A DNA stretch of 64,000 bases from Serinus canaria (taxonomy: Eukaryota > Chordata > Aves > Passeriformes > Fringillidae): positions 66,653,934 to 66,717,933 of the forward strand of contig NC_066313.1 in assembly GCF_022539315.1 (NCBI RefSeq), read 5' to 3'. Positions within the stretch are counted from its first letter, which is position 1; each line of letters starts with the position of its first letter. Position numbers and translations under genes: made by a program. Below are positions 23,701 through 37,162 of the stretch, piece by piece. The notes under the pieces were generated by a model. It searched no databases. It was not told the origin of the DNA and worked only from the letters and a program-made list of their open reading frames with translations.

Positions 23701-24104
23701 TTCCTTTGAAGTGTCAAAAGGTCCCCTTGTTCTGGGTGGCTTATGTTTCATTTGTCTGAGTGGCATATCAAAAATTGATGAGCTGCCAGCAGCAGCCCTC
23801 ATGACATTAATTCACCAATTGTGTTTCTAATAGTTTCATCCTTAAATACATTTGGATGATGATAATAGTATGAAAAATCAAGGTTCTGAAAACAATGAGA
23901 AGGTCTATGCAGTTCCAAGAAGTGTATACAGGCTACACAAATGCATCAGCTGCAAATGTTAATGATGCAGATGACCTACACTGCTCGTTACGAGCAGGAA
24001 GAAGACAAAGAGCCATTGTACATCTGTCCTCTGAACAGCATCAGAGCTGTGATGGGGATGTGACATTTATTGTTTGTTAGGTTCTTGAAAAGCATAAAAT
24101 GGGT
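23701..24104. other. Unique DNA containing a CpG hairpin
   Basis: No gene is supported; the 61-codon frame at 23895-24080 has no similarity I recognise. The stretch contains a perfect inverted repeat at 23981-23997. Confidence 0.5.
23981..23997. repeat. Perfect 8-bp inverted repeat with 1-base centre
   Basis: CTGCTCGT-T-ACGAGCAG: two perfect 8-base arms around a single T, each arm carrying a CpG. It would suit a dimeric DNA-binding protein, but it is short enough to arise by chance. Confidence 0.95.
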
Positions 24105-24172
24105 CACATTCATCTGTGAAGTAACTTCACTGGCTTCAGAGCAGCTATATCAACAATGGATTTGGGCTTTTA
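24105..24172. repeat. Possible old amniote interspersed repeat fragment
   Basis: The words GTGAAGTAACTTCACTGGCT and TCAGAGCAGCTATATCAACA resemble the 'taactccactgacttcagtggagctacacc' hallmark of the same old repeat seen at 7.5 kb. It is highly diverged and low confidence. Confidence 0.3.
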
Positions 24173-24436
24173 CAGTAATAGTAAAGGAAAGAAAGTCAAA
24201 AAGGAGATCTATAAAGAGTACCAGGCATCTCTAATGCAGATCTGTTTCATCAGTCCACTTAGGCTATGAAGGTCCCAGTCTGAGCATTGTGGTCCCATAC
24301 TGGGCTACAGAAGGCTCTCAAAACTTTTGCATCAAAATGAATGTTCAGGCACAGAGTATACTGCTTGTCAAAAGCAGTGCTAAAGGGGATTTCAAGGAAT
24401 GTTAATTACATGGACGAGTAAAAGCTGTTAATGTAC

Positions 24437-24509
24437 AGGAGTTGAACTCAATGATCCTGATGTATCCCTTCCAACTCAGCGTATTCTAATTCTATGATTC
24501 CATGATTTA
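24437..24509 (+). mobile_element. CR1 LINE 3' terminal fragment
   Basis: The plus strand reads as the last ~70 bases of a CR1-type LINE: GAGTTGAACTCAATGATCCT, then TCCCTTCCAACTCAGCGTAT, ending in the diagnostic ATTCTATGA-type terminal repeats (TCTAATTCTATGATTCCATG). It is the only plus-strand CR1 piece I find in the window. Confidence 0.8.
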
Positions 24510-27500
24510 AATACATTTGAAATCCTGAAACCAAGAGGAAGGGCTACCAGGGTAAGTCTGGCTACATTAGTCATAGAATTCATGATTTACAGGGTTTTGT
24601 TCTACAGAGCTACAATCACAGCATGCAAGAATTCCATGCTAGAGAAGGGCACTTTAGTTTTTGCATGAGAAGCAATTTTCAATATATGGCGTGAGCCAAC
24701 CACCATGCTACTTTCCTTTTAAAACCTATGAGGTGTATTATATAAATCTTTACTTTTCTCATGTGATGAACAGGAAAAAACCCACAGTGGTCTTATCACA
24801 TTTGAAAGTATTACTTGAACTGTTTGTAACTTTATGAAAGTTTTTTTGGAGATTGATGCACACAAGGAAGATTCAGTCCATCTCACAGGAGATTATTAGA
24901 CCTGCATCCAGCCTAATTTCAGGCAGTATGAGGTAACCAAGTGGAAGTAGATGCCCAGTAGATGTCATTCAACCTACCAAAAAAAAAAAAAAAACCCCAA
25001 ACTATTACCTGGAAACACTCTTCCTCTGCCTTGTCTATAAAAGAAGTTTAGGCTGATTGGACATCTAACTTAGGTGCTTGCATTTCAGGCTGAATAAAGG
25101 GCAACTGTACGGGGAGGGGACACATGCACTGTTCTGTAGAAAAGCTGGGTGATCTCTTTTTGGGGTGTCTTCTGCTTGTGAAAGACCAAGACTCTCCAGT
25201 ATTTCTTTATGAGAAATGGATGCAAAAGTGATGAAGTGAGAGTGCATGGCAGGTACTTGGCTGCTGCAGGGAGGAAGGGCTCTTCCTTTCTATAACCTGA
25301 GACAAATCAAATGGCTTGAACAAGCTGAGGAGTGCACAAACAGTGCCTCCAGTGAGAGAAGATTGTATGTTAATTTGGTACTGTACACAGTACTATAAAC
25401 ATATCATATATAGGTCAGTAAGACTAAATCTCTGTTGAGAATTCTTATTTTGCTTCCCTGCCTGGACTTTTGACAGTGGCTTGTGGTGTCATCAGTAAAT
25501 GGAGTTTACTGAGATAAAAACACTGCTGCTCATGGCAGAAGTGCCTTCTAAATGACTGAATTGTGCTCATCTGAAAAGTGCATCAACTCAGCACATGAAG
25601 CTCAAGGGCACCTGAGAGATTTTGGTGCTTAAGATCTGTGACTGATGGACCAAAGGAGAAAGCAGGAAGTCTCTCTAACAAACTGTCGTCTTCCAGAGAG
25701 TCTTTCTGACAGTCTTTCCTGACCACCAAATTCAAGATAACACAGGTACGGTTGAACCTGCTGGTATTCACCAGCACAGAAAGGAGTGCAAGTCCATCAA
25801 GGAGCACTGAAGAAATCTCATACAAACAATATTAAAAAATTATAAATTCAAATAGCTTACAGTGCAAATGTTTCTGTCTTATGCTGAAGGAAAATAGCTA
25901 AAAAAAATAAGGCATATATTATGTAGACAGTATTGGCAGAAAAAACATAGTGTGGTATTCAGTTTAAATTTTACAGTACCAGCTGTAATAACAGAAAGAT
26001 TATTTGCCAAGTTGCTATATTACATAAAGAAATATATCTTGTAACACCTGCATTCAGGAGAAAGGTTCATCTTTATTCATTTGTCCACATATCAAGAGAT
26101 TTCCAAACATTTGTAAACAAAGATTGTGATAAATATGAGAGTAAAACCAAAAAGAAGGAACACAAGCTAAACCAGCTGTTGAAAACAAAGGGACAATCCC
26201 TTTGAGACAAACCAATAAAGATCAACCAATGTAAAAAGTGTATGACCTCTTGTTCTTCCCTTATCACAGATACCAAAAACTGGAACACTCAAATGCTGTG
26301 GAATATAAGGCCTAAAATGCCTGTGGTCTGCAGATCACTCAGCCCTGAAAAAGGGACTACTCTTAGAAACATCACAATATCTGCCACTTCTGCTGAGCTA
26401 AGAAATCTGAAAACACAAAATCTCTTCAGAATCCTAAAGGCCAAGTGAGTCACTTCACTGGGTGCACTTTTGACACTGCTGGGACAGTGACAGTGGAGAT
26501 TAATGCAATAGCTGCCAGTTAACTGGCACTGGTGAAATCTTTATCCTCTTTTTAACAGCCAACCTATAGCATTTAAGGGGCTATTCGGTAACCCAAGTTT
26601 AAATAGTGTATGGGGTATAACATAGCAAGTTCATAGAAAAAAAGATGCATTAGGAAGATTAAAGTAGGCATTCCTCTCCCAGATGTCTACCTGCTTGTCC
26701 CCTGGGATCACAGCAACACAGTCGTGCCAGGTCTAGTGTTGATTTTCAGTCTGTTCTCTGTGGGAGCCTTCCAGCTTTCCTGTTCTATAACTGAGGCAAA
26801 GGAGCAGAAACTCTGAGAAGATTCTTTTTTACACAGTATTAGTTGAGAACATGATGGGTCATTATATTTTAGCTGCCTGAGTTTTTAAGGGAGTTTGGCT
26901 CTTGGAAAAATCAGTGTACAAGAATTAACATTTAAAAATTATGGCTGAGGAAGAGAGAATACATTGTCTTGTTATTCTTGATGTGAATATCAGTGCATAA
27001 GGTAACCAATGCCCTTCACACCAGCTGCTTTCAAAACACTTGCTTTTGGGATATGGAGAAGTTTTGATCAACTTTGACATGAGCAAACACTTACCATGAA
27101 ACAATACATAAAAACCAAACTTTATTATTTTTTAAGTGTTATCAATGTGCTTGAAAGTAGCAGCATCCACGAACCTTCAGTGTTGATATGTCAGCTGGGC
27201 AGTACCTTGGACCTTCAGAGAAGATACCCTTGCACATGAAATCCTTCTCCTGACGTCTTGTGAAGAAATATGATTGAAGCAGGATTATCTGGAGTTAAAG
27301 GTGTTTAATAGAAGCCTAAATTGGCTCTAAAGGAGAGCTTGCAGGTAAATATGTTCTCCTCTGATTTCCTCAGCTGATAAAGTCTGAATGAGGAAGGGAG
27401 TGACCAGGATAAAACTAGACAGGAAGACAAATGAAGACAAATGAAGTTGATAAACTGGTGGGTAGTCAGAAGATGGGGACAACTGCCACAGCCAGATACT

Positions 27501-27559
27501 CATGGATTTTTTGTGAGGGTTGAAGCCAAAGGCTCAGTGGACACCTTTATAGCAGATGA
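24510..27559. other. Unique DNA, no gene seen
   Basis: No gene or interspersed repeat was recognised. A 16-base A-run lies near 24980-24995. A 10-bp unit (GAAGACAAAT) is repeated about 2.4 times at 27423-27446. Frames of 60-80 codons at 25065-25247, 25583-25825, 26073-26288 and 26242-26448 have no family resemblance. Confidence 0.55.
27423..27446. repeat. 10-bp tandem repeat, 2.4 copies
   Basis: The unit GAAGACAAAT occurs at 27423-27432 and 27433-27442, followed by a partial GAAG. Confidence 0.95.
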
Positions 27560-27840
27560 TTTATAAATATTTGAATAAATTCACTAAAAGGGAAAATGAA
27601 TTTATTAGAACAGCTGTTTTTGCATGGTACCATGGTGGGCACAAAGTGTGACAAAGAACTGATTAACTGCTGGGGCATATTGCTGTGAAATCGGGAAGTG
27701 TTCTGGTAAAGTAATGGCCATAATAGAATATTGGCTGTAGCTGGGCAGAAAAAGAAATAATTATGCCTTTGAAAATGCCAGATGAACCTTCACAGAGCTT
27801 TGTGGTTATGTGTCAATTAAAGAAAACAAGTCTGCAAGGC
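27560..27840. promoter_or_regulatory. Possible conserved non-coding tract
   Basis: Repeat-free AT-rich sequence with TTTATAAATA, AATTTATTAG, GATTAACTG, AATAATTATG and TCAATTAAAG words, and no reading frame. It is enhancer-like in texture but not distinctive. Confidence 0.22.
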
Positions 27841-30800
27841 AGATCCCTGGTTGCTACTTTCTTTCCCCTGTAACTTTTTTTTAGGTGCTATAGAAAGCGT
27901 AATATTGCATAATTTGAGGGGTTGCTATGTTCAAAAACGTGGTGAAAGAAGTTCCATCAAGATGCCCTAAGTATTGTGTAAGTAAGCTGTTTTTCAAATC
28001 TAAAAACCATTGCTTTTGCAGAGTCAAATAACATAAACCTTGAAGACTAAAGAAATACATAGATATAAATAGATGACTAAGTTTGCTTTCTTAACACAGT
28101 AAAATAAAATTTGAAATGAAGAAATGGAAGGTAACTATGAATATCTTGGTATCTTATAATATGCCAGGAGGGGAAAGCATTAGGAAGAAGAGTAAAAGCA
28201 CATTTCACTCCAGTAAAATCCAGTAGCTGGGCCAGAGTGCTTTGAAAATGCTTTTACTGGAAATATCATCTAGAGTTTGTGTGGATGGTGTTTATTACAT
28301 TTTTAAAAATACACAGCTCCATGACTGCTGAGAGGCAAACTGCTGAGGCTAACAGCTACAAATGCAATTTATGAAACGCATGGCATTGTAATTTGACCAA
28401 GAGAGTTCAAACCAGAATCAAAATTTGAAGATCACAGTTCCTGTAAAAATTAAAGAAGAACCCCATACAGCAAATAGAGATGTATTTATCCAATAAGTTA
28501 AGGAAATATGAGGAAACCAAAATGCATCAGTGGCTTCTTGCTCAGAGGGAATCGTTAAAGACCACTTAACATTGTTAAGGGAGAAATGTGCTGTTTTCAC
28601 AGCAAGAGTTATTACTGGTTCTTACTCTGAAAATAGTTTTAGATTACTTATGTTTGTGTTTTCCTGTAATGAGTTTCCAGCCATTGGGTCATGGTGATCT
28701 GCTCAAGGAGGTGATGGTTTGTATCCTGCATCTGAAACAACAACAATAACATCCTCCTCCTCCACCCTGCAAATATCATTCTAATTTTACAGAGACCTAA
28801 ATAATTAATTACAATATTATTTTAAAGTTATTAAACACTACGTTTGTGTTTGCTGTTGATTATTTGTTTTATTAGAGATATATTAATGCAGCTGTATTAG
28901 TTGGAAGCTTATGACATAAAAATAATATATTCTGTCATATCAAGTCTATGAAATATATGCGATTACTAGTTCACGATCCAAGCGTTTTAAAGATATTAGT
29001 TGAGCCTAGAATTCATAGATCTTTTTTAATACTTTACTTCTTTATAGTGTATACTTTCAGAGATTCACCTAAATTTCATGGGTTTTCTCACAAGCAGAGG
29101 TGAAAATGTTACAAGAAGTAGTGTAAATATCAAAAGCATACCTTCTGAAAACTGTCTATTAAGCACAGCAGAGGAAATGTCAAAACTGAAGAACAGGAGA
29201 CTCATCAAGATCTTGGTCCATTTTTGAGATCCAAAAAACCCCACACACATATGAAAATTCTTAGAGTTACATAATTTGCTAAAAATATTGCATAGTTTTG
29301 AGGTATGTGACTGAGGATTAAGTACCAGTATCTATATGTAACATGGCATTCTAAAAACCACCATAGTATCTATGGTTGCTAATAATCCAGTACCAAACAG
29401 GTAATAGATTTCAACACAAGACTTAGGCCCTCTGAACCTTCACTGCAGTTTGGAGTTTTGAAGCCTTCTAAGGAACAAGGGTTTCACTATGAAGCTCTGT
29501 GAAGTTCTGCTGGTCTGTCTAACCCTCTTTCTTCCACCATTTTCCAGAGTACTGTCAGTCAAAACCCAGACTGAGCAATCTTCTGTGTTTTTTAAGATAC
29601 CCCACCTAGAAAGTATTAAAAGATAGTGCCTGCTAGATCATATTTTACAGGAGATATAAGTAGAAATACAAGAAGCAAAACACTATTTACTGACAAACGC
29701 AGTTATTTCAGTTGTTAGAATATTAAACAGATGTAAGGTTGTCTTGAAAGTTAAACTTCTCTATGCTTAGCATATTTGTTTCTGTCTCCATTGGTGAACT
29801 CAGATGTGACTGTTTTATTGTAGCAAAAATATATAAGCTCAATCATCTCCAGTAGTTTAGGAATCAATATATGGATTCATTAAACGTGAAGGAGGGGTAA
29901 CAAATTACAACATGAACCAGGCAGGTAAAAGAGTTCCTGATTGCTTCAGCTGTTATCAAAGAATTGACTAGTAACAAATGAGGAAGACATCTACCCAGCA
30001 GATCCAAATCAGCTCACAGCATTTTTTAGAACAAGTTATTCCTCACATAGTTCACTGAATTTGAAAGAGATGAATTGTGTAACTCCTGCAACTGACAAAG
30101 CTTCAGTTGATAATACTGATAATACTAAGCTCTATCAGTGAAACCTTCTCCTGAGGTTATATAGCATTTTTGTATCAGAAATAATCCCCTGTTCTCAGAG
30201 GAAGACTAGGTGGTATGTACCAGGTTGGTGGATTTTACCCTGATTTTAAAGACACAATACAAACCACTGTAAATGTGAATGTCTGATACAATCAATATAT
30301 TATTTGATGATTCTCACTTAACTTTTTCTCCATTATTGTTATTTCTATTCCAGTCCTGCTTAGAGTTTACAGTCAGAACAAAACCCACTTGTGCCAGTTA
30401 GCCTACAGGGTTATAATGTGCAAAACCTCTTTTTCTGCCCCATCCACAGCATTTGAAGTATGCTACCATACCTCTGTTTGAGCCAGTTAAAATATTTATG
30501 TAATTTCAACTAATGCCAAATTTCCTCCTAATAACAAGAGCTGGATACAAACATAGACAGATACAAAACATCTAAGCGCAAAACTGTGATTGCAATCCCT
30601 TTTCTGCCTTCACTTAGGCAGTATCCTATATGCACTGAGCTCTGCAGGTGCTCAGTTTGTTATGTTATAACCGACCTCCCAACTAGAAATGTCTAGAAAA
30701 GGGACATTACCCCTAGGAAAGTTGTGACAAATCCAGGGGCAGTGTTTCCTCCTTCTGTAGGAGAGTAGTACCATAATTTCAAAGAAATGCTCAATATCTT

Positions 30801-33202
30801 CCCTCTTTGTGGTTGCTAACTTTTAATCCTGTCTGGAAGTCAGAGAAAAGGAGATGGGAGAATGAAGAGCAGCAGGAACTGTAATCTCCACCACAGCACA
30901 TCTTCACCTGGCACGGGTCAGCTTCTGACTTCCACACGTGTGTGGAAACCTGAAGTTCCCAATGGTTGTAATGCACAAAGACAGGCTGGCTGTCAGCTCA
31001 TTCTCATTTTTTCTGAGTATTATTCTTTTGGGTTTGTTACCTCCCAAGAAATAATTTTGTCACTGTAGGAGGAAGACTGTAGATGAACTAAGGCAAATTC
31101 TTAAATTGTAATTACTTTTACTCAAAGTACATAAACCAGGGAAAAACACCATGACAACAGAACATATGTTAGATACAAAAGCACCACCATTGCTTTTCAT
31201 ATAAATTGAACTATCTCGGAGTTATAACACTTTAAGACAAAGTTATCAATATATCAGGGGAAAGTCCAGATAATCTGACTAACTGGGTGTTCAACTTCTT
31301 ACACACCTTTCATAGCAAACACTTTTTAACCTGTTTTTAGGTTTTTTTATATTTATCAAGAAATATTTATCTTTTTTTTTCAAGAAAATACATAAAATAT
31401 CATTCAAGAAAGAGAGAACTTGAAAGTAAGGAGCAATTACAGGATAGGTTTTTCCGTAAAAATCACATTCATGGAGCTTTTTCTTGCAGAAAACTGATAG
31501 AGACCAATAATGTTGAATAAGAATGTGCACAGATTCAAGCCCTTCAGATTAATCTATTTGTAGGCTGAAGAGGGGAATTTTCTAGTGCTCCCATTGGAGT
31601 TCTGTACAAAACAATTTGCTTAAAAAGGAATTGATATATTCTGGAAAACTTTGAAACTAGTTGAAAGCACATGTCTGGGTGTCATGTAGCTTTTGGTTTT
31701 TCTTCTATCATTTTTATCATTAGGGACATGACAATATTACTGGTGCATGAGAGTGTACTTGCTTCTTAAGAATTTATCTCTCTTTCACCATAAATTAATT
31801 CATGGCAATAATTCCCACAGCAACCAGCTGTGATGTAACAAGTAGATTTGAGTTTTAGAGAAAAGTAAGACTGAGCATGGTATATATGAGTGCATAAATT
31901 TCTGAAAAATTGTTTCTGTTTACATATAAGGAAGTTGGTATAAAGCAAGAGTCAATTATTCCAGAAATTTTGCATTTCTTATTTGCATGGTGAGGTACCA
32001 AATTTCTTGAGGGAATGAGTCACAATAAATACTGGGGCAAATTTCCTTGCTACCATTTGATAATACTGGCTATGTAAGGTGTTAGATTAACTATTTTTAA
32101 AAATTATAACAACCTTGTGCAAGTCATCAACTGATCTCTCAAAACAGTGTGTTTAGAAATATATGATAATAGATCATATATTCTGCAGCCTAATTAACCT
32201 TAACTTCTGTGTTTTGAATGGAAAATACCTGCAGATTTTGTGTAGATTTATGGGATATTAAAGAAGCCATTTACTGAAACCTGAAATGAGGCACTAAGAT
32301 TAAAACCATGACCATTCTTTACTGCCTGTAATTGACAGGCTCCTAAAGTGGTGATGAGGCAAGCTGCAGGTATCATTCCTTTGCTATGGACCACAAATGA
32401 ACTCTACGGTGACTATATGCCTTTGACACTTCACATTTCAGCAGAATGAACTTGTGTCTGGGGGTCTTTTTGTAAGGATGCTCATGGGCTTCATGAGCTT
32501 AGAGCAAAATTCAACCAAAACTGTAAGTTTTCACTTTGGTCCTACAATCTGTGAATTATTTTATGCTTTATTTGAGCTAGTTGTTATCCTGATCTTTTAT
32601 AACATATGTGCCTATCCAGTTACAGTTAGACTCAGGGACCCTTGAGGTGAATTCCAAGGCCTTCTTTAGTTGCAGTGAGAACTGTAATATACATATATTA
32701 ATATAGATAAAGTACATAGGTGCTGAAAAGTATATAAATAAAAGAAAAATCCCTATACCCTTCTTTAGCAAGCCTAATATGAAGTGTGTGCACAGACTAT
32801 AGCATCAAAAAATATCTATAGGACATTTTAATGGTTATTGGCTTAGGAACTAATTCATTCTGTTGATACTAATTGCCTCTTTGAAATTACATATGAATGT
32901 ATCCCAGACCAGGTTTTAAAGGAAAAACCTATTATGCAAAATAGTCTACTTATGCAGCCACCTTAATACTATAGCACAATATTATAGTTTTTAATTTCAA
33001 ATGTATTTTCTCCATATAAGGACTTTAAATGACGTAAAGTGACTTTCCCCATCCTCAAAAGCCAAGAGGGAGGTAGACAAAAAATAATAGGTTTCTTTTG
33101 CATGATCAGCTGTCTGTTTTCTTTCACATTTTTCACATTTGTTGCTACTGTTTGACTTAGTTTTTACATTAGAGGAAAAGAGTGAAATATTCAGATAAAA
33201 CT
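27841..33202. other. Long unique AT-rich DNA, no gene seen
   Basis: About 5.4 kb without a recognisable gene or clear interspersed repeat. Frames are all 60-80 codons (for example 28418-28600, 29065-29250, 31291-31530, 31766-31948, 32454-32645) and look random. A perfect 9-bp x 2 duplication (TGATAATAC) lies at 30108-30125. The part 28760-28990 is very rich in TTAATTA/ATTATT words and could be regulatory, but AT-richness alone explains them. Confidence 0.5.
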
Positions 33203-33375
33203 CGTAGACTCAAAGAAAACTATAAGCTGGATAGGGAGAGGCATCTGGTCCAGTCTCTTGCTCAAAGCAGAACTATAGATTGGGTGCTCTGGTTGTAGTG
33301 ATCTATTAGAATATTTAGGAGTTTGGTTTTTGTTTTGAACACCAAAATGGAACACTAGCCTATGCAAATCTTCTA
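33203..33375 (-). mobile_element. Old CR1 LINE 3' fragment
   Basis: The plus strand carries a decayed reverse-complement CR1 end. GAGAGGCATCTGGTCCAGTC and TCTTGCTCAAAGCAGAACTA correspond to 'gagcatctagtccaaccccctgctcaaagcagg', followed by a weaker match to the 'ttttgaatatctccaaggatgga' part at 33335-33350. Divergence is high, so the copy is old. Confidence 0.55.
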
Positions 33376-35324
33376 AGACTGATGAGACCAATGGACTATG
33401 ACTTCATTCAAACTCTTATGTATTTAAGGATTTATTCAAACCACACTTTTCCCTAAATATATTTAAAATATCATCTTCCTGTGTAAGTTTTCCTTCTTCT
33501 GATTTCATTAGGCAAAAGAAAAAAAATTTGTGTGAATTTAGCACTGTAGAATTAAACCATTGAAGTCTCTTATTTCAAGTGCAGAAACCCCAAACCATTC
33601 AGCCATATTACAAGCAAACATTGGAAAGCTATTGATTAAAAGAGAAAAAACAGGATACAAAATAATCTGAAAAAGAATTTCAGTAAGAGTGGAATCCAAA
33701 TAAATGAATTTTTTTATTTTAAATCCATTTTCAAAAACAGAAGGTATCCATAGAACTCCCTAATCTTATCATTCAAGCTGCTTTGATAATATAAGCCTTC
33801 ATCAGCAGAGATGTTAATTCCACTATTCAACTTTGAGCTGGCAGTCACAGTAATTTTGATGGCTTCTGACATGAAGGATAAATGGAGAAAGAAAAGGATC
33901 AGATGAACTGCATCAGGAAGCAGAGCTTTCAGTTTATATTTTAGGGTTGCAAGGCAGCTGCATAATTACAGACATGCAGGGCAGGAGGCTGGCCATAGCA
34001 GCTCTTGTTCCAGACTCTGGCATCCTTTCTTGGCTGGAATGCCAACTGAACTTCTTTTCCTATCATGCTGTCCACTTTTCAGATTGGATATCCCCCACAC
34101 TTACAGCCCTGCTGTTAGAAACCATCCTTACATGGCATTGACAGAACTTTTCATATGCATTAATCCTTTTTATAAATAATAAATATTCATTGCTATAGAT
34201 GGGGAGTAGTCAAACTTTATCTCAAAGTTTCAAAGTATCTCAAAGTATCTTTTACTTCAAATGTTCCTGAAATCAAGGCTGTTACTTTTCTCTTTTCCTC
34301 TCCTCTTTACTACTCTCCTGAAGCCATGAACCCAATAGCATGTCCCTGACATTCTCTGCCCTTCTACTTCCTCAATACTGTAATCCCTTCATTGTGAGAA
34401 TATTCCTTTCCCAAATCCCTCAAAAGCTTGTTTGCACCTGCTTCCAAGACAACCCCAGTGTGTCCCAACTTTGGCTCACTGGGTCCCATGGCTACCATAA
34501 CTTCTGGCTCTCTGAGCTCCTCTTGTCCTTGCTTGCAGGCATGTGAACAGGTCTGCACTGCTGAATAACAGCAAGCTAGACAATGGTCTTTGGATCCCTT
34601 TGGGACACGGTGGTTTCAGATTTGTGGTGGTCTTGACCCTTAGGACCAAGAGACAGGCCCTAAACTAAAGCTAGGCAGTGGCTTAGCAGTAAGCTTGCCC
34701 GTGTGCCCTCCCTCTTGTCCTTAACAGCACAAATGCCATCCCTCTATGCCAATGCCTACATCCAAAATCCAGCCACAGCATCACATAGGTTCTGAGCACC
34801 CCTGACCCAGATGGGGAGGTGTGTTGGAGATCACAGTGGCTCCCTCCTGCAGAAACAGAGGCATGGAGGAGCAGAAGGAAAAGGAGAAGCGTGCATGCCT
34901 CAGTGTATTGCCCTGACAAATGAACACCAGCTGGGAGCTGGAGAGCACTCACAGCATGGTGGGTTTGGATCCACATACCAGCCTGAATTGGGGATATATC
35001 TCGGTTTGCATACCCATAAATGCATGCACACACCAGGGGGGGTGTGTGTGGATGGGTGCAAACATAATGATACAAACTATGCATTACAGCTCCCTTGGTG
35101 GCCAAGTATCCAGAGACAATAGCAATGCACAGTACTCAAGTTCTCTCATCTGAAAGCTACTAAGTCTTTGCAAAGCATGAATTTGCAGGTGATATTTATG
35201 CCATATATATGACCTAGATGCATTCAGGTTCCCCGATAGATTACTCTTTGTGGATGCTAACTGGTTTAGGCTATGTTCTTTATTTTTACTTTCTCGTTCT
35301 TTTGCTCTTTCCTCCTTTTTTTTT
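33376..35324. other. Unique DNA, locally GC-richer at 34.3-35.1 kb
   Basis: No gene is supported. The 140-codon minus-strand frame at 34683-35105 and the 103-codon plus-strand frame at 34811-35122 overlap and have no recognisable domain. A 10-bp unit (CAAAGTATCT) is doubled at 34231-34250. A run of seven G residues lies at 35036-35042. Confidence 0.5.
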
Positions 35325-35412
35325 CAAGGGATAAATGAAAAATAAATAAAAATAAAGATAAAAAAATATAATAAAACACAAAAAAAATAAAATTAATACG
35401 TATATATTAACA
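35325..35412. repeat. A-rich low-complexity tract
   Basis: A run of AAATAAATAAAA/ATATAATAAAA-type sequence, of variable unit, ending in ACGTATATATTA. Confidence 0.85.
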
Positions 35413-35889
35413 TAGCCTTTGAAAACTTGGGATAAACTTGGGAAAATAAAGACAAGAAACTGACTGTGTGAAAATTAAATTTCTGCTATGGAGGAAACTC
35501 TGAGAATAAGAGCAATCTTATATTTAATTAAGAAACAGACAAATGTTTTTTCACTGAAACCTTACAACCAAAACACATTTCAACTGGGACCAGAAAATTG
35601 CTACATCTGTACATAAAAGAAGCAGCGCAATTTAAAACTGAAACTCTGTAAATTACAAATTCTGAATGTCTTACATAACTCTATTATGAAGAAGGCTTCA
35701 TTTCTGCTAAAAACCCTTGAGTAGTAATATCTGTTAGCTCTTCTTGCTCTTAGCAAATTCTCTTTTAATGGTTTAAATAAATATTACATAAATTACAGAG
35801 GCATTTTTCTGCTTTCGATAATCAGAATTTGAAATTAACACAAGCTGTAAAAAGTGATTTTATACACGAATGTTTACAAGGTAAAATGT

Positions 35890-36360
35890 GTGGATTCAGA
35901 AGGCTGCAGAATTTCCATCCTTCATCTGATAGCTGGGGGCTTAATTCCACATTGAATTAAAACCTGTGCCCAGCCTACTGTTTGTGGCCAGTCCCACAGT
36001 CCCCAGCTGGTATGGCCACATGTTTAAACTCATGAATTTGTGGGGAACCAGAGCCCAGGAGGCATGTCAAACAGGAGCCCCATTCTTTGATGGGATAAAC
36101 CAGGCAGCAAAAGACTTTCAAGTGTTTTCATGAATCTCTACAGTGTGTGTCTGTGTTTGGAGCAATAAACATTAAAACCCAAGCTAAATAAAAAGGTGGG
36201 GAATCTGTAGCAGGTGTTTATATTAGCCAGAACTCATCTACTGCAACACAATGCACAGATTTTTTTTCTAGGCCAAATAAATATGTCCTCAGGCAAATAA
36301 TCTGTCCACTTAATAATTCAGTTACTGTACATATGGAGTCCCATTTTCTGTGACGAGATG
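35890..36360. promoter_or_regulatory. Possible conserved non-coding tract
   Basis: Repeat-free sequence with GGCTTAATTCC and CATTGAATTAAAACC words near 35940-35963, a GC-richer middle (35965-36070), an AGCAATAAACATTAAAACCC word near 36161 and ACTTAATAATTCAGTTACTG near 36308. No reading frame is present. It is an enhancer-like candidate by texture only. Confidence 0.25.
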
Positions 36361-36760
36361 GAACAGGTTCCTGTTAAAATGAATACTCTTTTCTATCTCT
36401 TCAAATTAGCAGACTGGCTCTGCAGTCTCTCTTCTGGAAACATTTCCACTAGCAAAACTAGGAATTGGGACTAAGAAGCACCAACCAAACACTTTCTTAC
36501 ACTTTCAAAGATTTTAATGGGAGGGCTAGGGGGCTGGTGTTTGAATATAAGTCTCTATCTCAAACTGAGAAAGCTCACTGACAACTGGCCTTCCAGATTC
36601 CTTATTTTTTTACCATTTTCCCTGTCTTCAAAGAGTCTGTCTTTTGGCTACTGCTATGCTATCTAGAATGGAAAATCATATTTCCTATCATGTGTGACCC
36701 AAATCAGGAGCCAGATAACTGAGCCCAGTGCACATGGCCAGAACACAGGAGACATAAACA

Positions 36761-37115
36761 ATCATATAATCACAGAACAGCCTACTTCCTGGGGAAAGTC
36801 CAAAGAGAATCTGGTCCAAATTTCCGTGGGAAAGGGATACTACATGCCATTATCTAGCCGCCTGTGCCATTCCATCTTGAAAACTTGCAGGCACTACCAC
36901 ATCCCTGGAAAAGTTATTCTGGCAACTGACTGATCTTACTTTGAACATTTCTTTCTCACATCAAGATGAAATTTTTACTAGTGCAATTTCTACCCACTGC
37001 CCTTTGTCTGCTCCATGTGGCTCCTTGTGAAGAGAGACACTCTGTCTTCTTTGCAACCATCCTGTAAGTACTGTTATACTGTGGTTCAGTTCCCTCAGAA
37101 ACTCCCCTTTTCCAC
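36761..37115 (-). mobile_element. Old CR1 LINE 3' fragment
   Basis: The plus strand starts with the decayed CR1 terminal word ATCATATAATCACAGAACAG. It continues through AGAGAATCTGGTCCAAATTT, CTTGCAGGCACTACCACATC, TTTACTAGTGCAATTTCTAC, CCACTGCCCTTTGTCTGCTC, TCTTTGCAACCATCCTGTAA and TCCCTCAGAAACTCCCCTTT, in the order expected for a reverse-complemented CR1 3' untranslated region and ORF2 end. It is more diverged than the copies at 41.6 and 60.2 kb. Confidence 0.6.
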
Positions 37116-37132
37116 ACAGAAAAGACCAATCC

Positions 37133-37162
37133 TTTTCTCTCTCTCTCTCCCCCTCTCTCTCA
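37133..37162. repeat. (CT)n low-complexity tract
   Basis: TTTTCTCTCTCTCTCTCCCC followed by CTCTCTCTCA, immediately beyond the CR1 fragment. Confidence 0.95.

Noticed and set aside
32960..33090. Possible MIR/CORE-SINE match around AAAGTGACTTTCCCCATC
   Set aside because: Only one short phrase fits; no flanking landmarks, so it may be chance.
34683..35105. 140-codon minus-strand frame in a slightly GC-richer stretch
   Set aside because: No domain, Cys/His content without spacing of any zinc-binding motif, overlapped by two plus-strand frames; explained by base composition.
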